NCBI RefSeq assembly: GCF_003611695.1
Contig: NZ_RAWE01000060.1
Coordinates: 1 to 46,774, forward strand
DNA: 46,774 nucleotides
Origin: Corallococcus carmarthensis
GTDB taxonomy: Bacteria > Myxococcota > Myxococcia > Myxococcales > Myxococcaceae
Direction: 5' to 3'
Shown: positions 15,257-24,085 of the stretch, one piece after another
How positions within the stretch are numbered: position 1 is the first letter of the stretch
How the letters are laid out: every line of letters starts with the position of its first letter
Made by a program: the position numbers and the translations under genes
Notes under the pieces: model-generated
Database searches by the model: none
Told to the model about the DNA's origin: nothing
Seen by the model: the letters and a program-made list of their open reading frames with translations, nothing else

Positions 15257-16162
15257 ATGGACATGTCGCACATCCCCGACCTCATCACCCCGGCCATCCC
15301 GGTGTTCGTCATCACCGTCATCGCCGAGGCCTTCTGGGTGAAGAAGCTGCGGCAGGAGCGCGGCGAAACCATCAAGGGCCACACGTGGAAGGACACGTTC
15401 GCCAGCCTCTCCATGGGCCTGGGCAACGTGGCGGTGAGCGTGTTCTGGAAGGGCGTGGCGTTCGCGGGCTACGCGGCGCTCTACCACCTGACGCCGCTGC
15501 GCATGGGCCACGGGCTGGTGGCCTGGGTGCTGCTCTTCTTCGTGGAAGACCTCTGCTACTACGCCTTCCACCGCGTCCACCACGAGAGCCGCTTCTTCTG
15601 GGCGTCACACGTGGTGCACCACTCCAGCCAGCACTACAACCTGTCCACGGCGCTGCGGCAGACGTGGACGCCGATGACGGGCTGGGTGTTCTGGGCGCCG
15701 CTGGCGCTCCTGGGCTTCTCCCCGGAGATGATCGTCACGCAGCAGGCGGTGAGCCTGCTGTACCAGTACTGGATCCACACGGAGGCCATCAACAGGCTGC
15801 CGCGCCCCGTGGAGTGGCTGTTCAACACGCCCTCGCACCACCGCGCGCACCACGCCTCCAACGCGGCCTACATCGACATCAACTACGCGGGCATCCTCAT
15901 CATCTGGGACCGGCTCTTCGGCACGTTCGTCCCGGAGACCGAGCGCCCCATCTACGGGCTGACGAAGAACCTCACCACGCACAACCCGGTGCGCATCGCG
16001 TTCCACGAGTTCGCCGCCATCGCCAGGGACGCGGCCCGCCCGGGACCTTTGAGCCAGCGGCTGGGCTACATCTTCCGCAACCCCGCGTGGAAGCCGAAGC
16101 CCAAGGGGGCGCTGCCGCCGGAAGGCCCGCCGCCCATGGAGGCCGCGCACCCGGCCCCGTGA
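15257..16162 (+). CDS. Sterol desaturase/fatty acid hydroxylase-family membrane protein
   Basis: 301 residues from ATG 15257 with RBS AGGAGG at 15245-15250. Four or five membrane segments surround the eight-histidine di-iron signature: 'HRVHHESRFFW', 'HVVHHSSQHYN' and 'NTPSHHRAHH'. The enzyme should hydroxylate or desaturate a lipid (sterol, carotenoid, fatty acyl chain) in the inner membrane using O2 and electrons from a redox partner not encoded nearby. Its histidine spacing fits the fatty acid hydroxylase superfamily; the specific substrate cannot be read. It lies 17 bp after the TetR gene and is likely its main target. Confidence 0.92.
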   Translation: MDMSHIPDLITPAIPVFVITVIAEAFWVKKLRQERGETIKGHTWKDTFASLSMGLGNVAVSVFWKGVAFAGYAALYHLTPLRMGHGLVAWVLLFFVEDLCYYAFHRVHHESRFFWASHVVHHSSQHYNLSTALRQTWTPMTGWVFWAPLALLGFSPEMIVTQQAVSLLYQYWIHTEAINRLPRPVEWLFNTPSHHRAHHASNAAYIDINYAGILIIWDRLFGTFVPETERPIYGLTKNLTTHNPVRIAFHEFAAIARDAARPGPLSQRLGYIFRNPAWKPKPKGALPPEGPPPMEAAHPAP

Positions 16163-16330
16163 GGCCCGCCCCTTCCGGGTGGAGGACAGCCGGGGGTGGG
16201 AACCGACGTCCAGGCAACGCGGCGCGCGACATCGTTGCGACCGCGCCGTGCGGGCCTTGCTACGGTGCGCCGCGACGGTTCTGGCGGGCGCCGCGCATGA
16301 GGTCGGCGCCCCTTGCAAGGGAGTCGGGTC

Positions 16331-17920
16331 ATGACGGAGCGCGAGTTGTGGGAGCGGTACCAGCGGCACCTGTGCGTCGTCCCCTCGGTGGGGCTCACGC
16401 TGGACATCTCCCGCATGAACTTCGGCGCGGACTTCCTGGACGGGATGCGCTCGCGCATGGACGCGGCGTTCCAGGCCATGGACGCGCTGGAGAAGGGCGC
16501 CATCGCCAACCCGGATGAGAAGCGCCGCGTGGGCCACTACTGGCTGCGCGCCCCGGAGCTGGCGCCAGAGGCGGAGCTGAAGACGGCCGTCACCAGCATG
16601 CAGGCCCAGGTGGCCGCGTTCGCGAAGGACGTGCACGCGGGCAAGGTGAAGCCCGCGAAGGCGGCGAAGTTCACGCAGGTCCTCATCGTGGGCATTGGTG
16701 GCTCCGCGCTGGGTCCGCAGCTGGTCGCGGACGCGCTGGGCAGCGGCCGGGACGCGATGCAGGTGCACTTCCTGGACAACACGGACCCGGACGGGATGGA
16801 CCGGGTGCTGAACGGCCTGGGCGAGCGGCTGGCGGAGACGCTCGCCGTGGTCATCAGCAAGTCCGGCGGCACCAAGGAGACGCGCAACGGCATGCTGGAG
16901 GCGGAGGCCGCCTGGCGGCAGCGCGGCCTGGACTTCGGCGCGCACGCGGTGGCGGTGACGGGCGACGGCAGCGAGCTGGACACCTACGCCAAGGGCCACA
17001 AGTGGCTGCGCACCTTCCCCATGTGGGACTGGGTTGGTGGCCGCACGTCGGTGATGTCGGCGGTGGGGCTCTTGCCGGCGCAGTTGCAGGGGCTGGACGT
17101 GGAGGGCTTCCTCGCGGGCGCGAAGGACATGGACGCGGCGACGCGCGTGCATGACGTGGCGGCGAACCCGGCGGCGCTGCTCGCGCTGATGTGGTTCCAC
17201 GCGGGCGGTGGCAAGGGCCAGAAGGACATGGTCATCCTGCCGTACAAGGACCGGCTGATGCTGATGTCCAAGTACCTCCAGCAGCTGGTGATGGAGTCGC
17301 TGGGCAAGGAGCTGTCGCTGGACGGCAAGGTGGTGAACCAGGGCATCGCCGTCTACGGCAACAAGGGCTCCACGGATCAGCACGCGTACGTGCAGCAGCT
17401 GCGCGAGGGCGTGAACAACTTCTTCGTCACCTTCGTGGAGGTGCTGAAGGACCGCGACGGGAAGTCCCTGGCGGTGGAGGGCGACAACACCAGCGGCGAC
17501 TACCTGCTGGGGTTCCTCCTGGGCACGCGCCGGGCGCTGTTCGAGAAGGGCCGCGAGTCGATGACGCTCACCGTGCCGGACGTGAGCGCGCGCACGGTGG
17601 GGGCGCTGGTGGCCTTGCACGAGCGCGCGGTGGGCCTCTACGCGAGCCTCGTGAACATCAATGCCTATCACCAGCCGGGCGTGGAGGCGGGCAAGAAGGC
17701 CGCGGGCCGCGTGCTGGAGTTGCAGGGCAAGCTGCTGGCGAAGCTGAAGTCCGCGAAGGCAGAGGCGCGCTCGGCGGATCAACTGGCGCAGGACATCGGC
17801 GCGGCGGACGAGGCGGAGACGGTGTTCAAGCTGTTGCAGCACTTGTCCGCGAACGGAGACCACGGCGTGAAGCGCACGGGTGGCGCGCGCCCGGCGGAGG
17901 CCCGCTTCCAGGCCGGGTGA
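16331..17920 (+). CDS. pgi: Glucose-6-phosphate isomerase
   Basis: 529 residues from ATG 16331. It interconverts glucose 6-phosphate and fructose 6-phosphate in glycolysis and gluconeogenesis. Family blocks are clear: '[19 protein letters not shown]' (near 118), '[16 protein letters not shown]' (near 175), '[18 protein letters not shown]', '[19 protein letters not shown]' containing the catalytic His region, and C-terminal '[17 protein letters not shown]' with the catalytic Lys segment. Length and motifs fit the single-SIS-pair bacterial type close to cyanobacterial and delta-proteobacterial enzymes. It is not coupled to neighbours; a perfect hairpin follows 4 bp after the stop. Confidence 0.97.
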   Translation: MTERELWERYQRHLCVVPSVGLTLDISRMNFGADFLDGMRSRMDAAFQAMDALEKGAIANPDEKRRVGHYWLRAPELAPEAELKTAVTSMQAQVAAFAKDVHAGKVKPAKAAKFTQVLIVGIGGSALGPQLVADALGSGRDAMQVHFLDNTDPDGMDRVLNGLGERLAETLAVVISKSGGTKETRNGMLEAEAAWRQRGLDFGAHAVAVTGDGSELDTYAKGHKWLRTFPMWDWVGGRTSVMSAVGLLPAQLQGLDVEGFLAGAKDMDAATRVHDVAANPAALLALMWFHAGGGKGQKDMVILPYKDRLMLMSKYLQQLVMESLGKELSLDGKVVNQGIAVYGNKGSTDQHAYVQQLREGVNNFFVTFVEVLKDRDGKSLAVEGDNTSGDYLLGFLLGTRRALFEKGRESMTLTVPDVSARTVGALVALHERAVGLYASLVNINAYHQPGVEAGKKAAGRVLELQGKLLAKLKSAKAEARSADQLAQDIGAADEAETVFKLLQHLSANGDHGVKRTGGARPAEARFQAG

Positions 17921-17924
17921 CAAT

Positions 17925-17946
17925 GCATTGCCCGCCGGGGCAATGC
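17925..17946 (+). terminator. Hairpin terminator after pgi
   Basis: A 9-bp perfect stem (GCATTGCCC / GGGCAATGC) with a 4-nt GCCG loop begins 4 bp after the pgi stop. No T-run follows, but its position and perfect symmetry favour a terminator or an mRNA 3'-end stabiliser. Confidence 0.65.
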
Positions 17947-17981
17947 CTGACGGTTCCAGGCCACGGCTAGCCTGGACCGTC

Positions 17982-18203
17982 ATGGGCCGAGCACACGCGG
18001 TGGGGCTGTGGCTGTGCGTCCTGGGCGGGCTGGCGGCATGTCCGGACGCGCACCGTCCGGGCGGCAAGCTGGACCGGGCGGCGCACCAGGATGCGCTGGA
18101 GCAGATGCCGGAGTCGCGTTGCAGCGCGCGCGACTACAAGCGCCTTTGTCCCGATGACACCGAGCCGAGCGAAGAGTGCATCGAGCTGTGTGGTGGACCA
18201 TGA
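17982..18203 (+). CDS. Small Cys-containing lipoprotein
   Basis: 73 residues from ATG 17982. A short signal peptide ends with lipobox 'LAAC', so the mature protein is only about 55 residues and lipid-anchored (+2 residue Pro). It contains four further cysteines ('SRCSARDYKRLCPDD' and 'EECIELC'), suggesting two disulfides in the periplasm or at the outer membrane. The stop overlaps the ATG of the Cys-rich exported protein (ATGA), so the two are translationally coupled and probably interact. Function unknown. Confidence 0.7.
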   Translation: MGRAHAVGLWLCVLGGLAACPDAHRPGGKLDRAAHQDALEQMPESRCSARDYKRLCPDDTEPSEECIELCGGP

Positions 18204-19093
18204 CGCGGCCCTGGCACGTGTCCCTGAGCCTGGTGGCCTGCCTCATACTCCTGACTCCCGCACTCTTCGTCCTCCAGCAGGTGCGGGAAGCCGGTGCCGC
18301 CCCCATGCCGGAGCCAGCGGGCCTGGTCCCCATGCTGACCTACGACGAGCGGATGCGGCGGGTGACCTACCAGCACGTCTGTTCGAAGCAGACCGACTGT
18401 GAGGCCCCTCTCGTCTGTTACCGCGACGTCCGCTTCCGGCGCTATTGCACGGACAGCGCCTGCACGACCGACAGCCAGTGCCCCGAAGGGCAACGATGCA
18501 CGACACTGGCCGTCCCCAGCGCAGGAGCACTGGTCAGACTCTGCGCGCTCGTGGGCATTCGCCAGGAGGGAGAGCCCTGCTTGGAGACCGCTTTCGATGC
18601 CACCTCCGCATGCAGGGCGGAGTTCGAGTGCATGGGGAGGGATGGCTACTGCGCCCGCTCCTGCACCCCCGGCCAACCCGGAGCATGTTCCGAAGGCTTC
18701 TTCTGCGCGGACGTGAAGCCGAAACCCTCGTGCCTCCCCACGTGTGAGAGGCGCGGCTGTACCCAGGGAGAGCACTGCATCCCGTTCGAGGAAGGCACCT
18801 CCATCTGCGCATCCATCTACGGCCCTAACTGCCTGGACACCCCCTGTCCCGATGGCCGCAAATGCCAGGTGTTCTCGCAATCGGACTTCCCCGGGAAGGT
18901 CTGGGCGGAATGCGTCCACCGCTGCTCCGCCACGGACCCGACGTGTGGCGAAGGCCAGGTCTGCGATGGCTTTCACTGCCTCCAGGCCTGCGACCCGAAC
19001 GAACCCAACCCCTGCGCCGAAGGCTTCCACTGCGACCGGCGCGGCGAGAAGCTCCCGTGGTCCTGTCAGCCGGACTACTGGCACGGCGGCTGA
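18200..19093 (+). CDS. Cysteine-rich exported protein
   Basis: 297 residues from ATG 18200, overlapping the lipoprotein stop by 4 bp. The N-terminal hydrophobic helix ('VSLSLVACLILLTPALFVL') has no lipobox cleavage context and may act as a signal anchor. The rest holds about 30 cysteines in repeats of 'C...DSQCPEGQRC' and 'CGEGQVCDGFHC' type, as seen in myxobacterial Cys-rich surface repeats. Multiple disulfides and an extracytoplasmic place are inferred. No enzymatic domain is visible. It is probably a cell-surface or matrix protein partnered with the small lipoprotein upstream. Confidence 0.75.
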   Translation: MTRPWHVSLSLVACLILLTPALFVLQQVREAGAAPMPEPAGLVPMLTYDERMRRVTYQHVCSKQTDCEAPLVCYRDVRFRRYCTDSACTTDSQCPEGQRCTTLAVPSAGALVRLCALVGIRQEGEPCLETAFDATSACRAEFECMGRDGYCARSCTPGQPGACSEGFFCADVKPKPSCLPTCERRGCTQGEHCIPFEEGTSICASIYGPNCLDTPCPDGRKCQVFSQSDFPGKVWAECVHRCSATDPTCGEGQVCDGFHCLQACDPNEPNPCAEGFHCDRRGEKLPWSCQPDYWHGG

Positions 19094-19213
19094 TCACCTC
19101 CCGACGCTCCGACTGCCCCAGGGCCGACACCTTCACGGCCCCGGGCGGCCAGGATGTGGCGGGCTTGGGAGGTTCCCATCCTGAGGGTTCGTGTTCCCCC
19201 AGGAGCCCTCCCG

Positions 19214-19795
19214 ATGAAGCCGTCATCCGCCCTCCTGCTGACCCCTCCTCCGCCGCCACCCGAAGCCGAGGATCCGTGGCACTCCGACGCGCTGGGCTGT
19301 GTGCGCAGCCGAGACGACGTCACGATGGCCTCGCTCCCGCGCGCGCGTTACCGCTCCGCCCTGGAGATTGGCGGCGCCATCGGCCTGCTCACGGAGAAGC
19401 TCCAGGCCCGCTGTGACGCCCTGCTCTCCCTGGAGGATTCAAGGTCCGCCCAGGCCCGCGCCATCCACCGCTGCCGCCACCTGCCACACGTGCGCTTCCA
19501 GCGGATGAGCGTGCTGGAGAGCTACCCCGAACAGACCTTCGACCTCACCCTCGTGTGCGAGCGCGCCACGTCCTGGAGCCTCCACGAGCTGTCCCTCGCG
19601 CAGCAGCGCATCCTCGAGCACCTGGAGCCCGGCGGGCACCTGGTCCTCGTGCACTGGACCGGCCAGACGCGCGACATGCGCCTCAATGGCCACGAGGTCC
19701 ACGACGCCTTCCGCCAGCTCACCCCCAAGCACCTGCGCCACCTGCGCGGCGAGATGGAGGGCACCTACCGGCTGGACGTCTTCGAACGCCTTTGA
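19214..19795 (+). CDS. NodS-like SAM-dependent methyltransferase
   Basis: 193 residues from ATG 19214 with RBS AGGAG at 19201-19205. The SAM site reads 'RYRSALEIGGAIGLLTEKL' (motif I, with Gly-Gly-Ala-Ile-Gly in place of GxGxG), then 'LLSLEDSRSAQARA', 'FDLTLVCERATSW' and 'LEPGGHLVLVHW'. This order matches the NodS family (methyltransferases related to nodulation N-methyltransferase), but the protein has no nodulation neighbours. In other bacteria such genes often sit with glycan or natural-product enzymes; here the neighbour is an SDR. The substrate is unknown. Confidence 0.75.
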   Translation: MKPSSALLLTPPPPPPEAEDPWHSDALGCVRSRDDVTMASLPRARYRSALEIGGAIGLLTEKLQARCDALLSLEDSRSAQARAIHRCRHLPHVRFQRMSVLESYPEQTFDLTLVCERATSWSLHELSLAQQRILEHLEPGGHLVLVHWTGQTRDMRLNGHEVHDAFRQLTPKHLRHLRGEMEGTYRLDVFERL

Positions 19796-19850
19796 ACGCC
19801 CCGGTGAATCCCGTCCCCACCCGGCCCGGGCCGGCGGTAGAAGGGGCGGC

Positions 19851-20621
19851 ATGGAACTCGGAATCACGGGGAAGACGGCGCTCGTCACCGGCAGCAGCCG
19901 GGGCATCGGGAAGGCCATCGCCATGGTGCTGTCGCGCGAGGGGGCCCGGGTGTCCATATGCGCGCGCCACCTGGAGCCGCTGGAGGCCCTGGCGAAGGAG
20001 CTGCGCTCCGAGGGCGCCCAGGTGGCCACGGTGGTCGCGGACGTGGCCACCCAGGAGGGTGCGTACTCGGCGGTGGACTCCGCGGTGCGCGCCTTCGGTT
20101 CGCTGGACATCCTGGTGAACAACGTGGGCGGCAGCGGCGGCGCGGGCGCCTTCGACGCGGCCAGCACCCAGCAGTGGAATGACGTCATCCAGCGCAACCT
20201 GATGACCGCCGTGTGGTGCAGCCAGCGCGCGGTGACCGTGATGCGCCAGCGCGGCGGCGGCAGCATCGTGAACATGAGCTCCATCTTCGGCCGCGAGTAC
20301 GCCACCAGCGCGCCCTACAGCGCCGCCAAGGCGGGCCTCATCGCGCTCACCAAGGAGATGGCCGTGGACCTGGCATCCCACCGCGTCCGCGTCAACGCCG
20401 TGGCCCCGGGCGCCATCTTCTTCCCCGGCGGCAGCTGGGACCGGCGCCAGCAGCACGACCCGGAGGCGGTGGCCAAGGTGGTGCGCGAGCAGATCCCCTG
20501 GGGCCGCTTCGGCACGGCCGAGGAGGTGGCGGACGTGGTCGCCTTCCTGTGCTCGGAGCGGGCGAAGTGGGTCACCGGCGCCACGCTCCCCGTGGACGGC
20601 GGACAGGGCCGTGCGTTCTGA
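19851..20621 (+). CDS. Short-chain dehydrogenase/reductase
   Basis: 256 residues from ATG 19851. It is a classical SDR: 'TGSSRGIGKAIA' (NAD(P) site, residues 12-23), 'ILVNNVGG' (near 86), the catalytic Ser in 'NMSSIFG', Tyr-Lys in 'YSAAKAG' and a C-terminal 'WVTGATLPVDGGQ'. The Arg after the glycine motif and the 'SICARH' strand end hint at NADPH. It would reduce or oxidise a ketone or alcohol; 3-oxoacyl-ACP-like or sugar substrates are possible. It is 55 bp downstream of the methyltransferase and may share its transcript. Confidence 0.93.
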   Translation: MELGITGKTALVTGSSRGIGKAIAMVLSREGARVSICARHLEPLEALAKELRSEGAQVATVVADVATQEGAYSAVDSAVRAFGSLDILVNNVGGSGGAGAFDAASTQQWNDVIQRNLMTAVWCSQRAVTVMRQRGGGSIVNMSSIFGREYATSAPYSAAKAGLIALTKEMAVDLASHRVRVNAVAPGAIFFPGGSWDRRQQHDPEAVAKVVREQIPWGRFGTAEEVADVVAFLCSERAKWVTGATLPVDGGQGRAF

Positions 20622-20663
20622 ACCGCGTTGCGGCATAGAGTCCGCGCGAATGAGGCCAACGCA

Positions 20664-21191
20664 TTGCTGAAGCTCTACAAGAAGGACGGCGACACCCTGC
20701 GCTACTGGGAGGCGTGGGAGCACGAGGGCGTCGTCACCGTGCACTGGGGCACCGTGGGTGACGGAGGCGAGCAGAAGGTCGTCCCCGTCCCCCCGGACGA
20801 GGACCCCGACATGGTCATCGCCATGGAGGCCGAGTCCCTGGTGGACGCCGGCTACGACGAGCCCGAACCGGACGCCATGGCCGTGCTGCTCGTCGAGTAC
20901 GCCGTGCAGGGCAAGGGCACCGGCCATGACTTCGAGCAGCGCAACGCCGTGGAGGAGGCCCTCACGGACGCGCTCGGCTGGACGGGCAACGGCGAGGTGG
21001 AGGGCGGCGAGACGGAAGCGGGCGTCATGCGCGTGCACTGCCGCGTGATGGACCCCGACACGGCCGCGCGCACCGTGGTGGAGGCCCTGGACGCGGAGGA
21101 CCTGCTTGAAGGGGCCCGCGTGCTGGTGGCGCGGGGCGACGAGAAGCCCCGCGTCGTGCACCCGCCCCTGTTCCCCGTGCTCAAGTCGTAG
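20664..21191 (+). CDS. WGR-like domain protein of unknown function
   Basis: About 175 residues from the TTG at 20664; a TTG at 20628 would add twelve residues of less typical composition. The first 45 residues ('LKLYKKDGDTLRYWEAWEHEG' region, then 'VHWGTVGDGGEQKVV') resemble a WGR-like module, with Trp-Gly-Thr for Trp-Gly-Arg. The rest is very acidic and contains 'DFEQRNAVEEALTDALGWTGNG'. No catalytic motif is visible. The gene converges on cydB and overlaps its end by 11 bp. Function unknown; nucleic-acid or protein binding is a guess from the WGR likeness. Confidence 0.6.
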   Translation: MLKLYKKDGDTLRYWEAWEHEGVVTVHWGTVGDGGEQKVVPVPPDEDPDMVIAMEAESLVDAGYDEPEPDAMAVLLVEYAVQGKGTGHDFEQRNAVEEALTDALGWTGNGEVEGGETEAGVMRVHCRVMDPDTAARTVVEALDAEDLLEGARVLVARGDEKPRVVHPPLFPVLKS

Positions 21192-22221
21192 GCTGCTCCG
21201 GAGCTTGGGGAACCTGGGGCGCCTGGCCCCGGGGCCCGAAGACGCGGAACAGCAGCACCAGCGACGGCACCACCGTCACCAACCCCACCCCCAGCGCCAC
21301 CAGCAGCAGCCGCTGCACCACCGGCTGCGCCGCGGCGCTCTGGAGCGTCAGGTGCGGGTAGACCAGGTACGGCGCCTGCGACACCGCCCACCCCAGAACA
21401 ATGAGTCCGCCCTGCGTGGCCGCCGCCACTCGCGCGGCCCGGAAGCGGCGCTTCCACAAGAGCGCGAACGCCGTCACCGCCGCCACCGCGGTGCCCACGT
21501 GCAGTGCCAGCGCGAACGAAGATTGCGACAGGCCCGTCCACACGCGCGGCGCGCCCTCGCGCGACAGCAACAGGACGGCCAGGGCCAGCGGGAACAGCAG
21601 CCCGCCCGTCACCAGCGCCCGGCGCCGGAAGTCCTCCGCCAGTTCGGGAGTCCGCGCCTCATGCGTGAGGTACACGGCCGCCAGGAACACGAACAGCCCC
21701 AGCGTCAGCGCGCCCACCGACAGCGCGAAGGGCGACAGCCACGACGCGAAGAAGCCGCTCACCACCGCGTGCCCCTGCATGCGGATGGCGTCGCTGGCCA
21801 CCGCCCCCACGCACATGCCCAAGAGCAGCGGCGCCACCACGCTCGCGACGCTGAACACCACGCCCCAGCGGCGCTCCACCGCGTCGCCGCGCGTGTCGTA
21901 GGCGCGGAAGGTGAACGCCGTGCCCCGGAACACGATGCCCAGCACCAGCAGCGTCAGGGGCACGTGCAGCGCCACGCTCAGCGCCGCGAAGGCGCGCGGG
22001 AAGCCGCTGAACAGCAACACCAGCCCGACGATGAGCCAGACGTGGTTCACCTCCCACACCGGGCCAATGGCGTGGGCGATGAGCGCGCGCTGCTCCGCCT
22101 TGCGAGGCCCTCGCGCCAGCAGGTCCCACACGCCGCCGCCGAAGTCCGCTCCGCCCAGCAGCGCGTACAGCACGAACGTGCCCGCCACCGCGAGCCCCAG
22201 CACCGTCGTCTCAGTGGACAT
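21181..22221 (-). CDS. cydB: Cytochrome bd quinol oxidase subunit II
   Basis: 346 residues, about nine membrane helices. 'GTFVLYALLGGADFGGGVWDLLARG' at the N-terminus is the CydB signature and 'AIGPVWEVNHVWLIV' follows. Together with CydA it forms the quinol:O2 oxidoreductase of the inner membrane, which keeps respiration going at low oxygen or with inhibitors of haem-copper oxidases. It overlaps cydA by 11 bp and follows it as the last gene of the unit. No cydX or cydCD is present in the window. Confidence 0.95.
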   Translation of the reverse strand: MSTETTVLGLAVAGTFVLYALLGGADFGGGVWDLLARGPRKAEQRALIAHAIGPVWEVNHVWLIVGLVLLFSGFPRAFAALSVALHVPLTLLVLGIVFRGTAFTFRAYDTRGDAVERRWGVVFSVASVVAPLLLGMCVGAVASDAIRMQGHAVVSGFFASWLSPFALSVGALTLGLFVFLAAVYLTHEARTPELAEDFRRRALVTGGLLFPLALAVLLLSREGAPRVWTGLSQSSFALALHVGTAVAAVTAFALLWKRRFRAARVAAATQGGLIVLGWAVSQAPYLVYPHLTLQSAAAQPVVQRLLLVALGVGLVTVVPSLVLLFRVFGPRGQAPQVPQAPEQPTT

Positions 22222-23557
22222 GGGCCACCTCGGCTTCCACGACCGCGCCAGGGCCCTTCGGCAGCGTGCCCGCCACCTGCCGCCAGAGCACGAAGAGCAC
22301 CGTCACCCCGAGGAACAGGTACACCGCCGTGAAGGTGAAGAACGGCGCGGCCAGGTGCGGCACCGGCGTCACCGCCTCGCCCGTGCGCATCACGCCCCGG
22401 ACGATCCAGGGCTGCCGGCCCCACTCCGTGACGAGCCACCCCGCCTCCAGCGCCACCAGCCCCAGCGGCCCCGACAGCAGCCACGCGCGCATCATCCCCT
22501 TGCCGTGCGGCCACTCGCGGCCCCGCCACCGGCGCCACAGCGTCGCCAGCGCGAGCAGCGCCATCAGGCTGCCCGTGCCCACCATCACCTGGAAGGCCAT
22601 GTGGACCTTGGCCACCGGCGGCCAGACGTCGCGCGGGAATTCGTTCAGCCCCTTCACCACCGCGTCCGGATCCGCGAACGCCAGGATGGAGAGCCCCTTC
22701 GGCAGGTCGATGGAACCCGACACCGTGCGCTTCTCCACGTCTGGCCATCCGCCCACCCGCAGGGGCGCGCCCGCCTCCGTGTCGAAGTGCGCCTCCATCG
22801 CGGCCAGCTTCACCGGCTGCGCCTTCGCCACGTGCTTCGCGGACAGGTCCCCCACCAGCGGCTGCGCGAGCGCGGTGATGCACGCGAGCGGCAGCGCGAT
22901 GGACAGCGCCTTCTTGTGGAACGCGGCGCCCGGGTGCCTCAGCAGGATGAAGGCGTGGATGCCCGCCATGGCGAACGCGCTGGCCTGATAGCAGGACAGC
23001 AGCACGTGCGCCGTCTGGTACTGCCAGCCGGGGCTGAACATCGCCACCAGCGGCTGCACGTCCGTGGGCCCCTCCGGCGTGGGCGTGAAGCCGGACGGGT
23101 TGTTCATGAAGGTGTTCACCAGCGTGACGAAGAACGCGCTCGCCGCGCCGCTCACCGCCACCATCACGCCGCTGAACAGGTGCAGGCCCGGCGACACGCG
23201 CTCGCGGCCGTACAGGTAGATGCCCAGGAAGATGGCCTCGGTGAAGAAGGCCACGCCCTCCAGGCTGAAGGGCAGGCCAATCACTTCCCCGTAGCGGCCC
23301 ATGAACTCCGGCCACAGCAGGCCCAGCTCGAACGAGAGCACCGTCCCGCTCACCGCGCCCACCGCGAAGAGGATGGCCGTGCCCTTGGCCAGCTTCGCGC
23401 TGAGCGTGCGATAGTCGGCGTCACCCGTGCGCCGGTGCTTCAGGTCGCTCAGCACCATCAGCACGGGCAACGCCACGCCAGCCGCCGCGAACACGATGTG
23501 GAACGCGAGCGACAGTCCCATCTGCGCGCGCGCAAAGAGCAGGTCCGTCATGGACAT
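22211..23557 (-). CDS. cydA: Cytochrome bd quinol oxidase subunit I (CIO-type, short Q-loop)
   Basis: 448 residues, about nine helices. Haem ligands are plausible: 'GLSLAFHIVFAA' (His19-type) and a Met around the central 'HMAFQVMVGTG' helix. 'EWGRQPWIV' is the GRQPW motif of CydA. The sequence is about 70 residues shorter than E. coli CydA because the periplasmic Q-loop ('DLSAKHVAKAQPVKLAAMEA' region) is short, the hallmark of cyanide-insensitive CioA enzymes. Start: Met-Ser-Met at 23557, with a second ATG two codons later. It lies only 30 bp after the DUF3618-like gene, so read-through from that pair is possible. Confidence 0.93.
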   Translation of the reverse strand: MSMTDLLFARAQMGLSLAFHIVFAAAGVALPVLMVLSDLKHRRTGDADYRTLSAKLAKGTAILFAVGAVSGTVLSFELGLLWPEFMGRYGEVIGLPFSLEGVAFFTEAIFLGIYLYGRERVSPGLHLFSGVMVAVSGAASAFFVTLVNTFMNNPSGFTPTPEGPTDVQPLVAMFSPGWQYQTAHVLLSCYQASAFAMAGIHAFILLRHPGAAFHKKALSIALPLACITALAQPLVGDLSAKHVAKAQPVKLAAMEAHFDTEAGAPLRVGGWPDVEKRTVSGSIDLPKGLSILAFADPDAVVKGLNEFPRDVWPPVAKVHMAFQVMVGTGSLMALLALATLWRRWRGREWPHGKGMMRAWLLSGPLGLVALEAGWLVTEWGRQPWIVRGVMRTGEAVTPVPHLAAPFFTFTAVYLFLGVTVLFVLWRQVAGTLPKGPGAVVEAEVAHVH

Positions 23558-23587
23558 CAGTCTGCTTTATGCGAGCTTTTTGCGCAT

Positions 23588-24085
23588 TCAGGATTTCTTA
23601 TTATTCTCCACAGGCAGCTTGGTGATGGCCCGCGAGGGGACCAGGGTCTTGATGGAGTTGCGGGCCACGGCGGTGGCGAGCGAGGTGACGAAGATCATCA
23701 CCACCTTGCGGCCCAGTTCCGCGCCCAGCGGCTTGTCCTCGATGCTGGTGGCCACGCGGTCCGGGTGCGCCCAGGCGCGCTCCAGGGCCTGCCGGCGCTG
23801 GCGGCGCACGCGCTCGTCGTGGTGGCGGGCGCGGTAGATGGCGATGCCCACGCCCAGGCCCACCGCCACCAGGGCGGCCGCGCCCACGGTGACGAGCAGG
23901 TCCTTGTTCTGATTGACGTGGTAGCGCACGTCCGTGGCGCGGGTGCGCCGGCGGTCCAGCTCCTCCAGGGTGAGGAGCAGCTCGTCGCGGATGCGGTCCG
24001 CGGTCTGCTCCACCTGCTCACGGTCGCCCATGCGCTTGGTGATGGCGTGGTCGACGTGCGCTCCGGTCTCGGGTGCCTGGCTCAT
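23588..24085 (-). CDS. DUF3618-like single-pass membrane protein
   Basis: 165 residues. The N-terminal helix 'QTADRIRDELLLTLEELDRRR' is typical of DUF3618-like proteins; one membrane helix follows ('LLVTVGAAALVAVGLGVGIAIY', about 72-94) and then a basic cytoplasmic segment. A second hydrophobic stretch near 130 ('VVMIFVTSLATAVA') may be amphipathic. The ATG at 24085 overlaps the stop of the holin-like gene by 4 bp (ATGA), so the two are made together. Such pairs (compare YqjD/YqjE/ElaB proteins of enterobacteria) are linked to stationary phase and membrane stress; here this is by analogy only. Confidence 0.78.
   Translation of the reverse strand: MSQAPETGAHVDHAITKRMGDREQVEQTADRIRDELLLTLEELDRRRTRATDVRYHVNQNKDLLVTVGAAALVAVGLGVGIAIYRARHHDERVRRQRRQALERAWAHPDRVATSIEDKPLGAELGRKVVMIFVTSLATAVARNSIKTLVPSRAITKLPVENNKKS

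Noticed and set aside
19170-19205. tRNA T-arm-like sequence (GGGTTCGTGTTCCCCC) before the NodS-like gene
   Set aside because: It resembles a tRNA 3' end, but the stem mispairs, A58 is missing and I find no anticodon arm, D arm or matching acceptor upstream. No tRNA can be supported.
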